DNA from: Hyphococcus aureus
GTDB lineage: Bacteria; Pseudomonadota; Alphaproteobacteria; Caulobacterales; Parvularculaceae
Length of the DNA: 64,000 nt
Reading direction: 5' to 3'
NCBI RefSeq assembly: GCF_042643165.1
Contig: NZ_JBHRSH010000001.1
Span: 124,001 to 188,000 of the forward strand
Shown here one piece after another: positions 55,069 to 63,560 of the stretch. The number at the start of each line of letters is the position of its first letter. The stretch's first letter is position 1. Under the pieces are notes generated by a model. That model did not search any database. It worked only from the letters and a program-made list of their open reading frames with translations, and was not told where the DNA came from. The position numbers and the translations under genes are program-made.

Positions 55069-55881
55069 TTAATCGCTGCTAAGCGAGCGGGAAATGTAAG
55101 GATGCCTGGCGAGCGCTGTCTGGATTTCAGCAGCGGCGCGGCGGAGAACCGGCACATGGGCGCGGATCAGCTCTTCAACCGAGATACGCGTCGTTGACGT
55201 GGAACAGTTGATCGCGGCAACAATCCGCCGCTCCCGGTCAAAAACCGGAGTAGCGACAGAAACGATGCCGTAATCGAGCTCGTCAAGAGCCGCGGCGTAA
55301 CCATCTTCACGCACCCGAGCCAGAATAGACCGCAATTTTTCAGGCGATGTAATGGTGCGCTCGGTAAACCGCGGCAGCTTTGCCGCCGCCAGATAGTCTT
55401 CAATCGCCTCTTCGTTCTGAAACGCCAGCAACACCTTGCCGAGCGAGGTCGCATGCGCAGGAAACCGGGTTCCGACATTGGCGCTGAGCCGGATCGGGCG
55501 CAGCGTGGAGACATGCGCCACATAGAGAACATCATGACCAGACAAGACAGCCATGGAGGAGCTGTCTCCTGTTTCGTCCCGCACCGCCTGCAAAAAGGGC
55601 AGCGCGACCGTTTCGAGATTCATCGAGGAAATATAGGACCAGCCAAAAGCCAGCACTTCCGGGCGCAACAGAAAGCGACGGCCATGCTTGGCGACATAAC
55701 CCAACTTCACCAGCGTATTGAGACAGCGTCTCGCCACCGCAGGGCTCAAATTCGTGACGGCCGCCACTTCGCTGAGCTGCATTTCCGGCCGGCTCTGATC
55801 GAACGCCCGCAGAACAGAAAGTCCGCGTTCGAGCGTTGAAAGATATTCCGGCTCCTTATCGGAGTTTTTGGCCCTGGCCAT
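55069..55881 (-). CDS. IclR-family transcription regulator
   Basis: 270 aa. Winged HTH at about 14-75 (LERGLSVLRAFDQ, LSEVAAVTNLSPAVARRCLNTLVKLGYV) and the IclR effector domain (about 90-260, RFPAHATSLGKVLLAF and ELDYGIVSVATPVFDRERRIVAAIN), as in PcaR/PobR/PcaU types. It lies between the TonB receptor and CaiB genes, all on one strand, 77 bp after caiB. The paired palindromes before both neighbours are its probable sites. Confidence 0.92.
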   Translation of the reverse strand: MARAKNSDKEPEYLSTLERGLSVLRAFDQSRPEMQLSEVAAVTNLSPAVARRCLNTLVKLGYVAKHGRRFLLRPEVLAFGWSYISSMNLETVALPFLQAVRDETGDSSSMAVLSGHDVLYVAHVSTLRPIRLSANVGTRFPAHATSLGKVLLAFQNEEAIEDYLAAAKLPRFTERTITSPEKLRSILARVREDGYAAALDELDYGIVSVATPVFDRERRIVAAINCSTSTTRISVEELIRAHVPVLRRAAAEIQTALARHPYISRSLSSD

Positions 55882-55958
55882 TGTCGGCGCCTCAAAGATT
55901 TACGCCGTGGCTTATCGTGCTCCGCTCGCTAAATCCAGCATCGCGCGCTTATGGGTGG

Positions 55959-57107
55959 CTACTCCGCAGCGTCCTTTGCAGAGCGGCGGCCGAGAATTTC
56001 GCCATTATGCTCGCCCAGCGTCGGCGGGGCTTTCACGTCAAGGGCGCGCTCACCGTCAAAAGACAAGGGCGAGCGCACCGTGCGGAATTCGCCCATTTCC
56101 TTATGGGTGTCTTTTAGCTCCAGCTGGAGATGCCGGGCTTGCGCGCTCGCCAGCACTTCCGGCGGATTGCGCAAAGGCGAATGCGGCACTTCTCCAGCGG
56201 AAAGACGCTCACACCATTCATCCAGCGAACGGATTTTGAAGATCGGCGCCAGGAAGTCGTTCACGGCGTCGTAGTTTTCAATACGGGAAGCGCGGTCACA
56301 GAACTCCGGACGCTTGAGCATGTCGGGCTGATCCACCGCTTCCGCAAGATTCTCCCAGAATTTCGGCGGAGACGACATATGAAGCGCAAGCCAGCGTCCA
56401 TCGCTGCATTCGAAAACATAGGATTGAGAAACATGGGGGCGGCTATAAGGCCCCATAACCTCACCCGCCGAAAGATAATGGGTGAAGTCATCGAGATTGA
56501 AATGGCACATGGCTTCAAACATGGACGTTTCCACGAGGCGTCCTTTGCCGCTGTCGCCGCGTTCCGTGAGCGCCGCGAGCACCCCGAACGCCGCGTAAAA
56601 GCCGGTGACGGCATCTGCAATCGCCGGCCCGACGACGCGCGGATGCTCCGGATTGACGAGCAGCCTTAAAAAACCGCTCGCCGCTTGCGCGACGCTGTCA
56701 AAGGCGGGGCGTTCCTTGTCAGGACCATCGGGACCGAAGCCTGAAATCGAACAATAAACGAGGCGTGGATTGATTTTCTGCAGCCGTTCGAAGCCGACAT
56801 TGAGGCGGTCGGCGACGCCGGGACGGAAATTTTGAATAAACACGTCCGCGTCGGCGATAAGCTTGTCCAGCGCCGCGAGATCATCAGCGTCTTTGGTGTT
56901 CAGCGTGATGCTGCGCTTGTTGCGATTGTATGTCTGAAAATGCGGGCTGTAGAGTTCGCCCTTAAAAGCGCGGAAAGGGTCACCTGTGCCCGGCTGTTCG
57001 ATCTTGATGACATTGGCGCCAAGATCGGCAAGCAGCATTCCCGCCGCCGGCCCGGTGATAAAGGTGCCCATTTCGAGCACTGTGATGTCTTTGAGCACTT
57101 TGACCAT
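55959..57107 (-). CDS. CaiB/BaiF-type (family III) CoA-transferase
   Basis: About 382 aa from the ATG at 57107 (GAGGAG upstream). Family segments: LEMGTFITGPAAGMLLADLGANVIKIEQPGTGDPFR at 9-44, NRNKRSITLNTK, FIQNFRPGVADRLN and FGPDGPDKERPAFDSVAQA, with the nucleophilic Asp in this last segment (YDxxxQA type). Moves CoA between organic acids. Substrate is unknown; divergent with the lyase/MetE operon and probably acts in it. Confidence 0.92.
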   Translation of the reverse strand: MVKVLKDITVLEMGTFITGPAAGMLLADLGANVIKIEQPGTGDPFRAFKGELYSPHFQTYNRNKRSITLNTKDADDLAALDKLIADADVFIQNFRPGVADRLNVGFERLQKINPRLVYCSISGFGPDGPDKERPAFDSVAQAASGFLRLLVNPEHPRVVGPAIADAVTGFYAAFGVLAALTERGDSGKGRLVETSMFEAMCHFNLDDFTHYLSAGEVMGPYSRPHVSQSYVFECSDGRWLALHMSSPPKFWENLAEAVDQPDMLKRPEFCDRASRIENYDAVNDFLAPIFKIRSLDEWCERLSAGEVPHSPLRNPPEVLASAQARHLQLELKDTHKEMGEFRTVRSPLSFDGERALDVKAPPTLGEHNGEILGRRSAKDAAE

Positions 57108-57227
57108 TAGGCCGCTCCTCGGCTTCAGGCGTTTTGAGGCGCCGCGCTGCAACAAAGCATGCGCAACTTGAATTTGCGCGCTTTATGAATGGCCTCGTCC
57201 TCAAAATCCGGCGTTATCCTTGACATC

Positions 57228-57256
57228 GCTATAGAAAATTCGAATAACGAAGACAA
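57228..57256 (-). promoter_or_regulatory. Predicted promoter of the CoA-transferase gene
   Basis: On the minus strand -35 TTGTCT (57256-57251) and -10 TATAGC (57233-57228) are 17 bp apart. The -35 lies between the two operator palindromes. Confidence 0.5.
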
Positions 57257-57270
57257 GTTCGGAATGCGAA
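57239..57270. promoter_or_regulatory. Paired IclR-type operator between caiB and lyase genes
   Basis: TTCG-N5-CGAA twice (57239-57251 and 57258-57270) with a 6-bp gap GACAAG, matching the site at 54971 (gap GTCAAG). It lies about 130 bp before the CoA-transferase and 100 bp before the lyase starts. A plus-strand -35 TTGACA is at 57220-57225. Confidence 0.75.
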
Positions 57271-57369
57271 ATATTTTGCGCTGATCACATCGCGCATGGC
57301 AAAACGGCACAAACATGCAATTTCACCTGAGGGGCGAACACACCCGGCTCAGATGAAAGGACCAGAACA

Positions 57370-58149
57370 ATGCGCATTGGAAAGCAAGATAATCCCTATA
57401 GCGCGATTTGCACCTCGACCTCGGAACGGATTTTCGTCAGAGGCCGCGATCTATGCGACGACATTATCGGCAAGCTCGATTTCACAAGCTATTTCTGGCT
57501 GCTGGTGACGGGACAAGAGCCAACGCCGACACAAAAACGTTTCGCCGATGCAGTGCTCGCCGCAATCGCAGAACATGGTCTCGTGCCGAGTGTTGTCGCC
57601 GCACGCATGACCTATGCCGCCGCCCCGGAGGCGTTTCAAGGCGCTGTCGCCTCAGGATTGCTCGGATGCGGTTCCGTTGTGCTCGGCAGCGCTGAAATCG
57701 CCGGCCGTTTTCTGGCGGATATTGTCGCCGATGCCGACGATGTCGCCGCCGCCGCTGAGCGCGCCGTAAAAAGCCTGCGCGAGAATAAAAAACCTATTCC
57801 GGGTTTTGGCCATCCTCTGCATGCGGATGGCGACCCGCGCGCCCACCGCCTTCTTACCATGGCGCGTGAAGAAGGCGCCGCCGGCGCCCATATCCGCGCG
57901 CTTGAAGCCGTAACAAATGTCATTCCAACGGTCGTCGGCCGCCCCCTGCCCATCAATGTGAACGGCGCCATTCCGGCCGTGATGCTGGATGTAGGATTTC
58001 CCCTCGGCGCATTGAAAGGCATTTCGCTTCTCGCCCGCACCGCCAGCCTGATCGGTCATCTTCAGGAAGAAACGGAACGTCCGATCGGCTTTATCCTTTC
58101 AGGCAAAGCCGCAGAAGCGATCAGCTATGACGGGCCGGAAATGAAATAA
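57370..58149 (+). CDS. Citryl-CoA-lyase-like protein (citrate synthase fold, short form)
   Basis: 259 aa, matching the small citrate-synthase-like group annotated as citryl-CoA lyase: GFGHPLHADGDPRA (about 145-157, His148) and LPINVNGAIPAVMLDVGFPLG (about 193-213). The position aligning with the citrate synthase catalytic Asp375 reads Asn198 by my alignment, and the GPLHG-type His is replaced by Leu105 (GSVVLGS). It probably cleaves or forms a C-C bond in a CoA ester. First gene of the plus operon; AAGGA upstream. Confidence 0.78.
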   Translation: MRIGKQDNPYSAICTSTSERIFVRGRDLCDDIIGKLDFTSYFWLLVTGQEPTPTQKRFADAVLAAIAEHGLVPSVVAARMTYAAAPEAFQGAVASGLLGCGSVVLGSAEIAGRFLADIVADADDVAAAAERAVKSLRENKKPIPGFGHPLHADGDPRAHRLLTMAREEGAAGAHIRALEAVTNVIPTVVGRPLPINVNGAIPAVMLDVGFPLGALKGISLLARTASLIGHLQEETERPIGFILSGKAAEAISYDGPEMK

Positions 58150-58166
58150 TAATAAAGGAGACGCCC

Positions 58167-59189
58167 ATGGTTCTGCTGCCAACATCGCTTGTCGGATCCT
58201 ACCCCCAGCCGGACTGGCTGATCGACAGAGAAAAACTGGCCGGGCGCTTTCCTCCGCGCGTGCGCGTCAACGAATTGTGGCGCGTGGCGCCTGAATGGCT
58301 TGATCAGGCGCAGGACGATGCGACCCTTCTCGCGATCCGCGACCAGGAACATGCCGGTCTCGACATTATTACCGACGGTGAAATGCGACGCGAAAGCTAC
58401 TCCAACCGCTTCGCCACTGCGCTTGACGGCGTCGATCTCGATAATCACGGCACGGCGCTGGACCGCAGCGGCCACCCCAACCCGGTGCCGCGCGTCACGG
58501 GCAAGATTAAGCGCCGCCATTCTGTACAGGTCCGCGATGTTGAATTCCTGCGCGCCAATACGGACAGACAAATCAAGATCACGGTTCCCGGCCCCTTCAC
58601 CATGTCGCAGCAGGCGCAAAACGATTTCTATGAATCCGAAGCCGACATGGCGCTCGACTACGCCGCGGCGGTCAATGAAGAAATCAAGGATCTCTTTGAG
58701 GCTGGCGCCGACTATGTGCAGATCGACGAGCCTTATATGCAGGCGAGACCGGAGAAGGCGCGCAACTACGGTCTCGACGCGCTGAACGCCGCCCTTGAAG
58801 GCGTCACAGGCAAGACTGCAGTTCATATCTGCTTTGGCTATGCGGCGATCATTCACGAAAGGCCCGAAGGATATTCATTCCTGCCGGAGCTTTCAGGCTG
58901 CTGCGTCAATCAGGTTTCAATCGAAACAGCGCAGTCAAATCTGGATACATCCGTGCTTGAGAACTTGCGCGGCAAAACCGTCATCCTCGGCGTGATCGAC
59001 CTGTCGACAAATGAAGTTGAAACGCCGCAAACGGTCGCTGACAGAATCCGGCGCGCCCTACCTCATGTCGATGCTGATAAAATTATTGTCGCGCCCGATT
59101 GCGGCATGAAATATCTGCCGCGCGATGTCGCGTTCGGAAAAATGAAAGCAATGGCCGACGGCGCCGAACTCGTCAGGGCGGAATTATAA
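58167..59189 (+). CDS. Core-MetE methyltransferase-like protein (cobalamin-independent methionine-synthase II family)
   Basis: 340 aa, equal to the C-terminal catalytic half of MetE only. Zinc ligands visible: His220-x-Cys222 (HICFG), Glu253 (SIETAQ) and Cys312 (APDCGMKYLP). Also TDGEMRRESY and YVQIDEP. Such short forms transfer methyl groups, often from unusual donors, to thiols. It lies 17 bp after the lyase gene with AAGGAG upstream. The donor here is unknown. Confidence 0.85.
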   Translation: MVLLPTSLVGSYPQPDWLIDREKLAGRFPPRVRVNELWRVAPEWLDQAQDDATLLAIRDQEHAGLDIITDGEMRRESYSNRFATALDGVDLDNHGTALDRSGHPNPVPRVTGKIKRRHSVQVRDVEFLRANTDRQIKITVPGPFTMSQQAQNDFYESEADMALDYAAAVNEEIKDLFEAGADYVQIDEPYMQARPEKARNYGLDALNAALEGVTGKTAVHICFGYAAIIHERPEGYSFLPELSGCCVNQVSIETAQSNLDTSVLENLRGKTVILGVIDLSTNEVETPQTVADRIRRALPHVDADKIIVAPDCGMKYLPRDVAFGKMKAMADGAELVRAEL

Positions 59190-59274
59190 TCAGGAGACAA
59201 GGAACGCGCCGATAATTTCGGCGCTTGCCTCATCCTGCTGCCGGCACGTTGCTTCAAAAACGAAGGAAACGCCC

Positions 59275-60675
59275 ATGCAGTCAGTTTCGAACAGACCGGA
59301 AACGTTGCTGGAAAGCATCTATGCCTTTTGCCGGCAGAACTCGATGGCGGAGTCGACGTTCGGCCGCCGCGCCGTTAATGACGGCAAATTCGTCTCGCGC
59401 TTAAAGGACGGCTCGCGCCTTCGACCCGAAACTTGGAACCGGGTCGTTAAATTCATCGCCAAGCATGGCGGCGAGACGCCCGCCGCGCCCGGCTCGGGGG
59501 CCCTTCACGTCCTCCCGACAGAAACGTACGCGCCAACAGGCGACACGTCGTCTGAAAAGAATTTCAGGTTCTTCGACAATCGTCAGAAATATCTGATGTT
59601 CGTGAACACCTGCAGTGAAAAGGACATCGTGGCAAAGCGCGCCGGCATGGAGTTAACTTTCATTCAGCCCGCCCCGCCCGCCATCCGGGTGTTTGACGGC
59701 GGTATTGGCGACGGGACCGTGCTGGCGAAACTTTTGCGGGAGATGCATGGGCGCTTTCCGACCATGCCTTTCTATGTCTCCGGGAAAGAGATCAGCCTTG
59801 AAGATATCCGCCTCGCGCTCGGCAAAATGGCGGACAGGCTGTTCGAACATCCATCGACCGTGCTCGTTTTTACAAATATGTTCTATTCCGAAGCGCCATG
59901 GCTGACGCCGAAAAAACCGGCGGCGAAAAAAGCGATGGTGTGGAAAGAGCTCGCACTAAAAGGCGGGACGGCTCATGATTTCGACCGGCAAATTGCAGAA
60001 CTTGATAATTTCCTGACAGACAACTGGCAGGCGCGTCATAGTCCCAAGACCGGCAACCCAATTTATGAGCATCCCACCGTCCTTGTGATCTATCGCGAAG
60101 ACTATCGCTTTCTTTTAAATGACGTCATTCCGAAGCCACAAAAATCGAAGGCCGATTTCGATCTTATCTTGGCGTCGCAGCCCTATCGTTTGCGTGTGCC
60201 TGCCGCCTTTAAGGCGAAAAACGTTATCGCACCGCTGGCGCGCGCCTTGCGGCCAAGCGGACGGCTTCTCGGCATCCACTCCTATGGACGTGATCCGGGC
60301 ATGGAAATCATCAATAAGGTTTGGCCGGACGACAATCCCTTCGAGTCTGACCGGCATGACATTCTTCGCGCCCTGAAAGACGAACTTGGCGACGAAGTCG
60401 ATGAATTCGATTTCAACGCTTTTTCCGATGACCGTTCGATTTTCCAGTACAAAATGCACACGTTGCCAACGGAAGTGGACTCGAGCATTGGCACATCAAC
60501 TCTTTACGCCGCCTGGAACGACGCCGTCTATGTCGCCCAGATTGAAGACGATCGACTTGAAGAAATTCCTGACGGCGCCAGCCATCTCAATGCAACAAAA
60601 GAAATATTGCGAAAGCATGGCGGCCTCTGGTTCAACGACGAATCCTATGTGGTGTCGAGAACCAAACGCTCATAA
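59275..60675 (+). CDS. Rossmann/SAM-methyltransferase-like protein with N-terminal HTH-like domain
   Basis: 466 aa, not a named family. Residues about 10-62 resemble a small helix-turn-helix or repressor-like domain (MAESTFGRRAVNDGKFVSRL, then RLRPETWNRVVKFI). The rest has a methyltransferase motif I (IRVFDGGIGDGTVLAKLL, about 137-154) and later FDLILASQPYRL and ALRPSGRLLGIHSYG, as in class I SAM enzymes. A central NTCSEKDIVAKR segment is unexplained. Sits between two MetE-like genes; clear ribosome site GAAGGAAA. Confidence 0.7.
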   Translation: MQSVSNRPETLLESIYAFCRQNSMAESTFGRRAVNDGKFVSRLKDGSRLRPETWNRVVKFIAKHGGETPAAPGSGALHVLPTETYAPTGDTSSEKNFRFFDNRQKYLMFVNTCSEKDIVAKRAGMELTFIQPAPPAIRVFDGGIGDGTVLAKLLREMHGRFPTMPFYVSGKEISLEDIRLALGKMADRLFEHPSTVLVFTNMFYSEAPWLTPKKPAAKKAMVWKELALKGGTAHDFDRQIAELDNFLTDNWQARHSPKTGNPIYEHPTVLVIYREDYRFLLNDVIPKPQKSKADFDLILASQPYRLRVPAAFKAKNVIAPLARALRPSGRLLGIHSYGRDPGMEIINKVWPDDNPFESDRHDILRALKDELGDEVDEFDFNAFSDDRSIFQYKMHTLPTEVDSSIGTSTLYAAWNDAVYVAQIEDDRLEEIPDGASHLNATKEILRKHGGLWFNDESYVVSRTKRS

Positions 60676-60699
60676 GAACGATACTTCAAGGAGAGACCC

Positions 60700-61842
60700 A
60701 TGACTTCCGCCGGACGTTTCCTGACGACCCATGTAGGCAGCCTGCCGCGCCCTGAAAAGCTGATTGAAATCATGTTTGCTCGCGAGGACGGATTGCCGCT
60801 TGAGCCGCAAGCGGTGGAGCGCGAAATCGAAGCCGCCGTTAGTGACGTTGTCGCCAGACAAGCCAAAGCAGGCCTCGACATCGTCAATGATGGCGAGATG
60901 TCAAAACCGAGCTACGCAACTTACATCAAGGATCGCCTCGCCGGCTTTGGCGGCGCAGGCAATTCCTACGCCTTTCAGGACATCGAAGACTTTCCCTCAG
61001 TAAAAGAGCGTATTTTCGCCGACCCCGGCCGCAAACACCGCAAAGCGCCCGCCTGTAACGCGCCGATCAGCGTAAAAGATATGGAGGCGCCAGCAAAAGA
61101 CGCAATGCGCCTGAAAGCGGCGACAGCGGACCATGGCGGCGTTAAACCCTTCATGAGCGCCGCGTCGCCTGGCGTCACCACGCTCTTCTTCGCCAATGAA
61201 TATTATGACAGCCACGAGGATTATCTTTTCGCCGTCGCGGAAGGGTTACGGCATGAGTACGAAACTATCGCGGCTGCCGGCATTAAGCTGCAAATTGACT
61301 GCCCTGATCTCGCTATGGGGCGGCATACGCAATACGCCCATCTAAGTCTCAGCGATTTCCGCGACCGTATGGCGTTGCATATCGAGGCGCTGAACCGGGC
61401 CGTCGCCAACATCCCTGCCGAGCAGCTGCGCATGCATATGTGTTGGGGCAATTACCCCGGACCGCACCATTGCGACGTGCCGTTCAAAGATATCATTGAC
61501 ATGGTCTGGCGCGCCAAGCCGCATGCTATCCTTTTTGAAGCCGCCAATCCACGCCACGCCCATGAGTATGAACTGTTTGAAAGCGTGAAGCTGCCTGAAG
61601 GCAAAGTACTGATTCCTGGCGTGATTGAATGTCAGTCAAATTACATTGAACACCCGGAGCTGGTTGCCCAGCGGATCGCCCGTTACGCTCATCTCGTCGG
61701 ACGCGACAACGTCATGGCGGGCGTCGATTGCGGATTTTCCATCCATGCAGGATCAGGCGGCGTTGACCCAAGCATCGCCTTTGCAAAGCTCGGGGCGCTC
61801 GCAGAAGGCGCGGCCATCGCCACGAAACAATTCTGGCCTTAA
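60700..61842 (+). CDS. Core-MetE methyltransferase-like protein, second copy
   Basis: 380 aa, related to but clearly distinct from the earlier core-MetE gene. Zinc ligands His246-x-Cys248 (HMCWGN), Glu280 (LFEAANPRH) and Cys344 (GVDCGF). The N-terminal TTHVGSLPRPEKL and NDGEMSKPSY are family segments. About 40 residues longer, with an extra region at about 85-150. AAGGAG upstream; last gene of the operon, ended by a strong terminator. Confidence 0.87.
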   Translation: MTSAGRFLTTHVGSLPRPEKLIEIMFAREDGLPLEPQAVEREIEAAVSDVVARQAKAGLDIVNDGEMSKPSYATYIKDRLAGFGGAGNSYAFQDIEDFPSVKERIFADPGRKHRKAPACNAPISVKDMEAPAKDAMRLKAATADHGGVKPFMSAASPGVTTLFFANEYYDSHEDYLFAVAEGLRHEYETIAAAGIKLQIDCPDLAMGRHTQYAHLSLSDFRDRMALHIEALNRAVANIPAEQLRMHMCWGNYPGPHHCDVPFKDIIDMVWRAKPHAILFEAANPRHAHEYELFESVKLPEGKVLIPGVIECQSNYIEHPELVAQRIARYAHLVGRDNVMAGVDCGFSIHAGSGGVDPSIAFAKLGALAEGAAIATKQFWP

Positions 61843-61918
61843 ATAGAAGGCGGCAATATTACCAATTTTCATGCTGGTAAAATCGAAGTCAGCAGATCAG
61901 GCGAAGCAAGTAAAGAAA

Positions 61919-61954
61919 TGGCCGCCGCGCTTATACAATAAAGCGCGGCGGCCA
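61919..61954. terminator. Perfect 14-bp stem terminator
   Basis: TGGCCGCCGCGCTT and AAGCGCGGCGGCCA with an 8-base loop, followed by AATTTTAGTTATTTAT, between the convergent core-MetE and PRC-barrel genes. Acts on both strands. Confidence 0.85.
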
Positions 61955-61974
61955 GACAATTTTAGTTATTTATA

Positions 61975-62751
61975 TTAGTCGTCCGTTTTTGCCGGCTTTT
62001 CGGCTTTGGTTTTATGAGGAGCCATCGTCTTCATTTCATGATGGCGCGCGGCGTTCACCGACGTCAACACCGGAGCATTTTCAATCTGCTCTTCGGTTGC
62101 GTTGATCACGACGCCGCCGTCGCCTTCCTCAATGCCAAGAAGGTCATAGTTGACTGCATATTTTTTCCCGGCGCCGATTGAACCCACAACGCTTTCCTGA
62201 AGAACGACATAGGGGATATCGCCATCAGCAGAGACAATCAGGTCATTTATAACCGCGTCATCATCGTCGTCTGGCGTGCTGACAAGGTCAGCTTTCGCGC
62301 CGATAACTTCCGAGGCTAAACGGTAGTCGTTGAAGCCATCCTGCTTGAATTCAACCGCGGATTTGGCGCTTTCTTCAGTAATCGCCGCGGAAACATAGGC
62401 GTCATTTCCATTTTCATAGGAAAGGGCGACCTGGTCAAACGGGATCAGGCCTTTCGCACCGCCCCAACCAAAAACGCCGCCGGTCAGATAAACAATATGG
62501 CTGGCTTTGCCATCGGGCCCGATAAGGACGTCGTCAACGCGCGCAACGCGCTCACCGCCGACGCCGACGATGCCTTCGCCGAGAAGTTCTTTGACGCTCA
62601 TATCAGACGCATCTAGTGTCAGCTCATGCATCATTGCAGCTTCAGCGGCTGTGTCCGTGTTTTTCGCGCTTTTTTCCATTGCGTCGTCAGCAAAAGCGGT
62701 TGCGGACGCCGCCAACGAGATCGCTGCGGTCGTAATCATCAGTTTTTTCAT
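61975..62751 (-). CDS. Secreted PRC-barrel domain protein
   Basis: 258 aa. Signal peptide about 1-22 (ATAFADD), then a PRC-barrel (about 52-110, LLGEGIVGVGGERVARVDDVLI, YLTGGVFGWGGAKGLIPFDQV) and a second, more degenerate PRC-like half (about 150-210, INDLIVSADGDIPYVVLQE). A Lys-rich tail ends the protein. PRC proteins of this kind are envelope- or stress-related. GGAGG upstream. Confidence 0.85.
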   Translation of the reverse strand: MKKLMITTAAISLAASATAFADDAMEKSAKNTDTAAEAAMMHELTLDASDMSVKELLGEGIVGVGGERVARVDDVLIGPDGKASHIVYLTGGVFGWGGAKGLIPFDQVALSYENGNDAYVSAAITEESAKSAVEFKQDGFNDYRLASEVIGAKADLVSTPDDDDDAVINDLIVSADGDIPYVVLQESVVGSIGAGKKYAVNYDLLGIEEGDGGVVINATEEQIENAPVLTSVNAARHHEMKTMAPHKTKAEKPAKTDD

Positions 62752-62865
62752 GATAGTGCCTCCGTGTTCAGAGTTGCAAAGGGGTATGCTTTGGTAACAG
62801 CCACACAGACGGTATCGTTCCTGATGGTTAACAGCATTTCATTTACTTTGACGCATAAACAAAAA

Positions 62866-62882
62866 CGCGCCCTACGGGCGCG
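62866..62882 (-). terminator. Terminator of the YqaE-like gene
   Basis: CGCGCCC and GGGCGCG around a 3-base loop, followed on the minus strand by TTTTTGTTT. It lies 36 bp after the YqaE-like stop. Confidence 0.8.
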
Positions 62883-62917
62883 CTTTGTAAACGGAAGCAG
62901 TAGCACTCCCGAGATTT

Positions 62918-63097
62918 TTAAACTGCTTTGGGCGACCCATCACGGCTTAAGATAATCCAGAGCGCATGAATGATGCCGGGGATATAACCAAACAACGTCA
63001 GAACGATGTTGATCCAGAACTGTGTCGTAATGCCAACCTGCATAGCGACGCCTGCAGGCGGAAGAAGAATCGCAATTATTATTCGCAGAATGTCCAT
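62918..63097 (-). CDS. YqaE/Pmp3-family small membrane protein
   Basis: About 59 aa from the ATG at 63097 (AAGGAG upstream). The two-helix Pmp3 pattern is clear: ILLPPAGVAMQVG, then FWINIVLTLFGYIPGIIHALWII. Family members are induced by salt and membrane stress in bacteria, yeast and plants. It lies 13 bp after the 29-aa peptide frame. Confidence 0.9.
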   Translation of the reverse strand: MDILRIIIAILLPPAGVAMQVGITTQFWINIVLTLFGYIPGIIHALWIILSRDGSPKAV

Positions 63098-63110
63098 GTT
63101 TAACTCCTTA

Positions 63111-63200
63111 TCATTCAGAATCTTTGTCAATGAGCATTGAAGTGGCGCCCAACATCGACACCAAGCTCATAAAGACAAGCAAGATTGTTTCAGTGATCAT
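63111..63200 (-). CDS. 29-aa hydrophobic peptide upstream of the YqaE-like gene
   Basis: A frame too short for ordinary gene finders: ATG at 63198-63200, stop at 63111-63113, preceded by AAAGGGAGATAGACCC. The peptide begins MITETILLVFMSLVSMLG and ends LIDKDSE, one probable membrane helix with an acidic tail. Its stop is 13 bp before the yqaE-like start, with that gene's ribosome site in the gap, so the two would be coupled. Confidence 0.5.
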   Translation of the reverse strand: MITETILLVFMSLVSMLGATSMLIDKDSE

Positions 63201-63268
63201 GGGTCTATCTCCCTTTGTTTAGGAAACACCCTTATGCGCCATACGTTCCCCACATTGTCGCCATAAAA

Positions 63269-63290
63269 AAACGGCCCGAAAGGGCCGTTT
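63269..63290. terminator. Bidirectional hairpin terminator
   Basis: AAACGGCCC and GGGCCGTTT, a perfect 9-bp stem with a GAAA tetraloop; followed by T-runs on both strands. It ends the 61-aa gene on the minus strand. Confidence 0.85.
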
Positions 63291-63316
63291 TTAAATCAGG
63301 CATCCAAGCCTCATCG

Positions 63317-63502
63317 CTAGCTGGAAGAACCGTCAAGCTCGTCGGCGGCGTCTTCAATATCATCGCCGATGTCATCTGCAGCGTCCTCAACCGATTCAGC
63401 CGCGTTTTCTAACGGGCCGTCATTTTGATCTTCGATAAATGCAAAAATCAGGACGCCGGCGACTGCGGCGCCGATCAGGGCGAGAATAGTGTTTCTGGTC
63501 AT
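63317..63502 (-). CDS. 61-aa single-pass membrane protein with acidic tail
   Basis: The N-terminal helix (about 5-22, ILALIGAAVAGVLIFAF) is followed by a strongly acidic amphipathic tail (DAADDIGDDIEDAADEL). AAGGAG precedes the ATG. The type resembles small CsbD- or YtxH-like stress proteins but no family is assigned. Confidence 0.75.
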   Translation of the reverse strand: MTRNTILALIGAAVAGVLIFAFIEDQNDGPLENAAESVEDAADDIGDDIEDAADELDGSSS

Positions 63503-63560
63503 AACGGTTCTCCTTGGGTTCCGGGTTGCTTACACGCGGAGAGCCGAAGGGTTCCCGGCG

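Noticed and set aside
59190..59274. SAM riboswitch before the MetE-like/methyltransferase genes
   Set aside because: The gap is only 85 bp and shows no stem pattern of a known SAM riboswitch.
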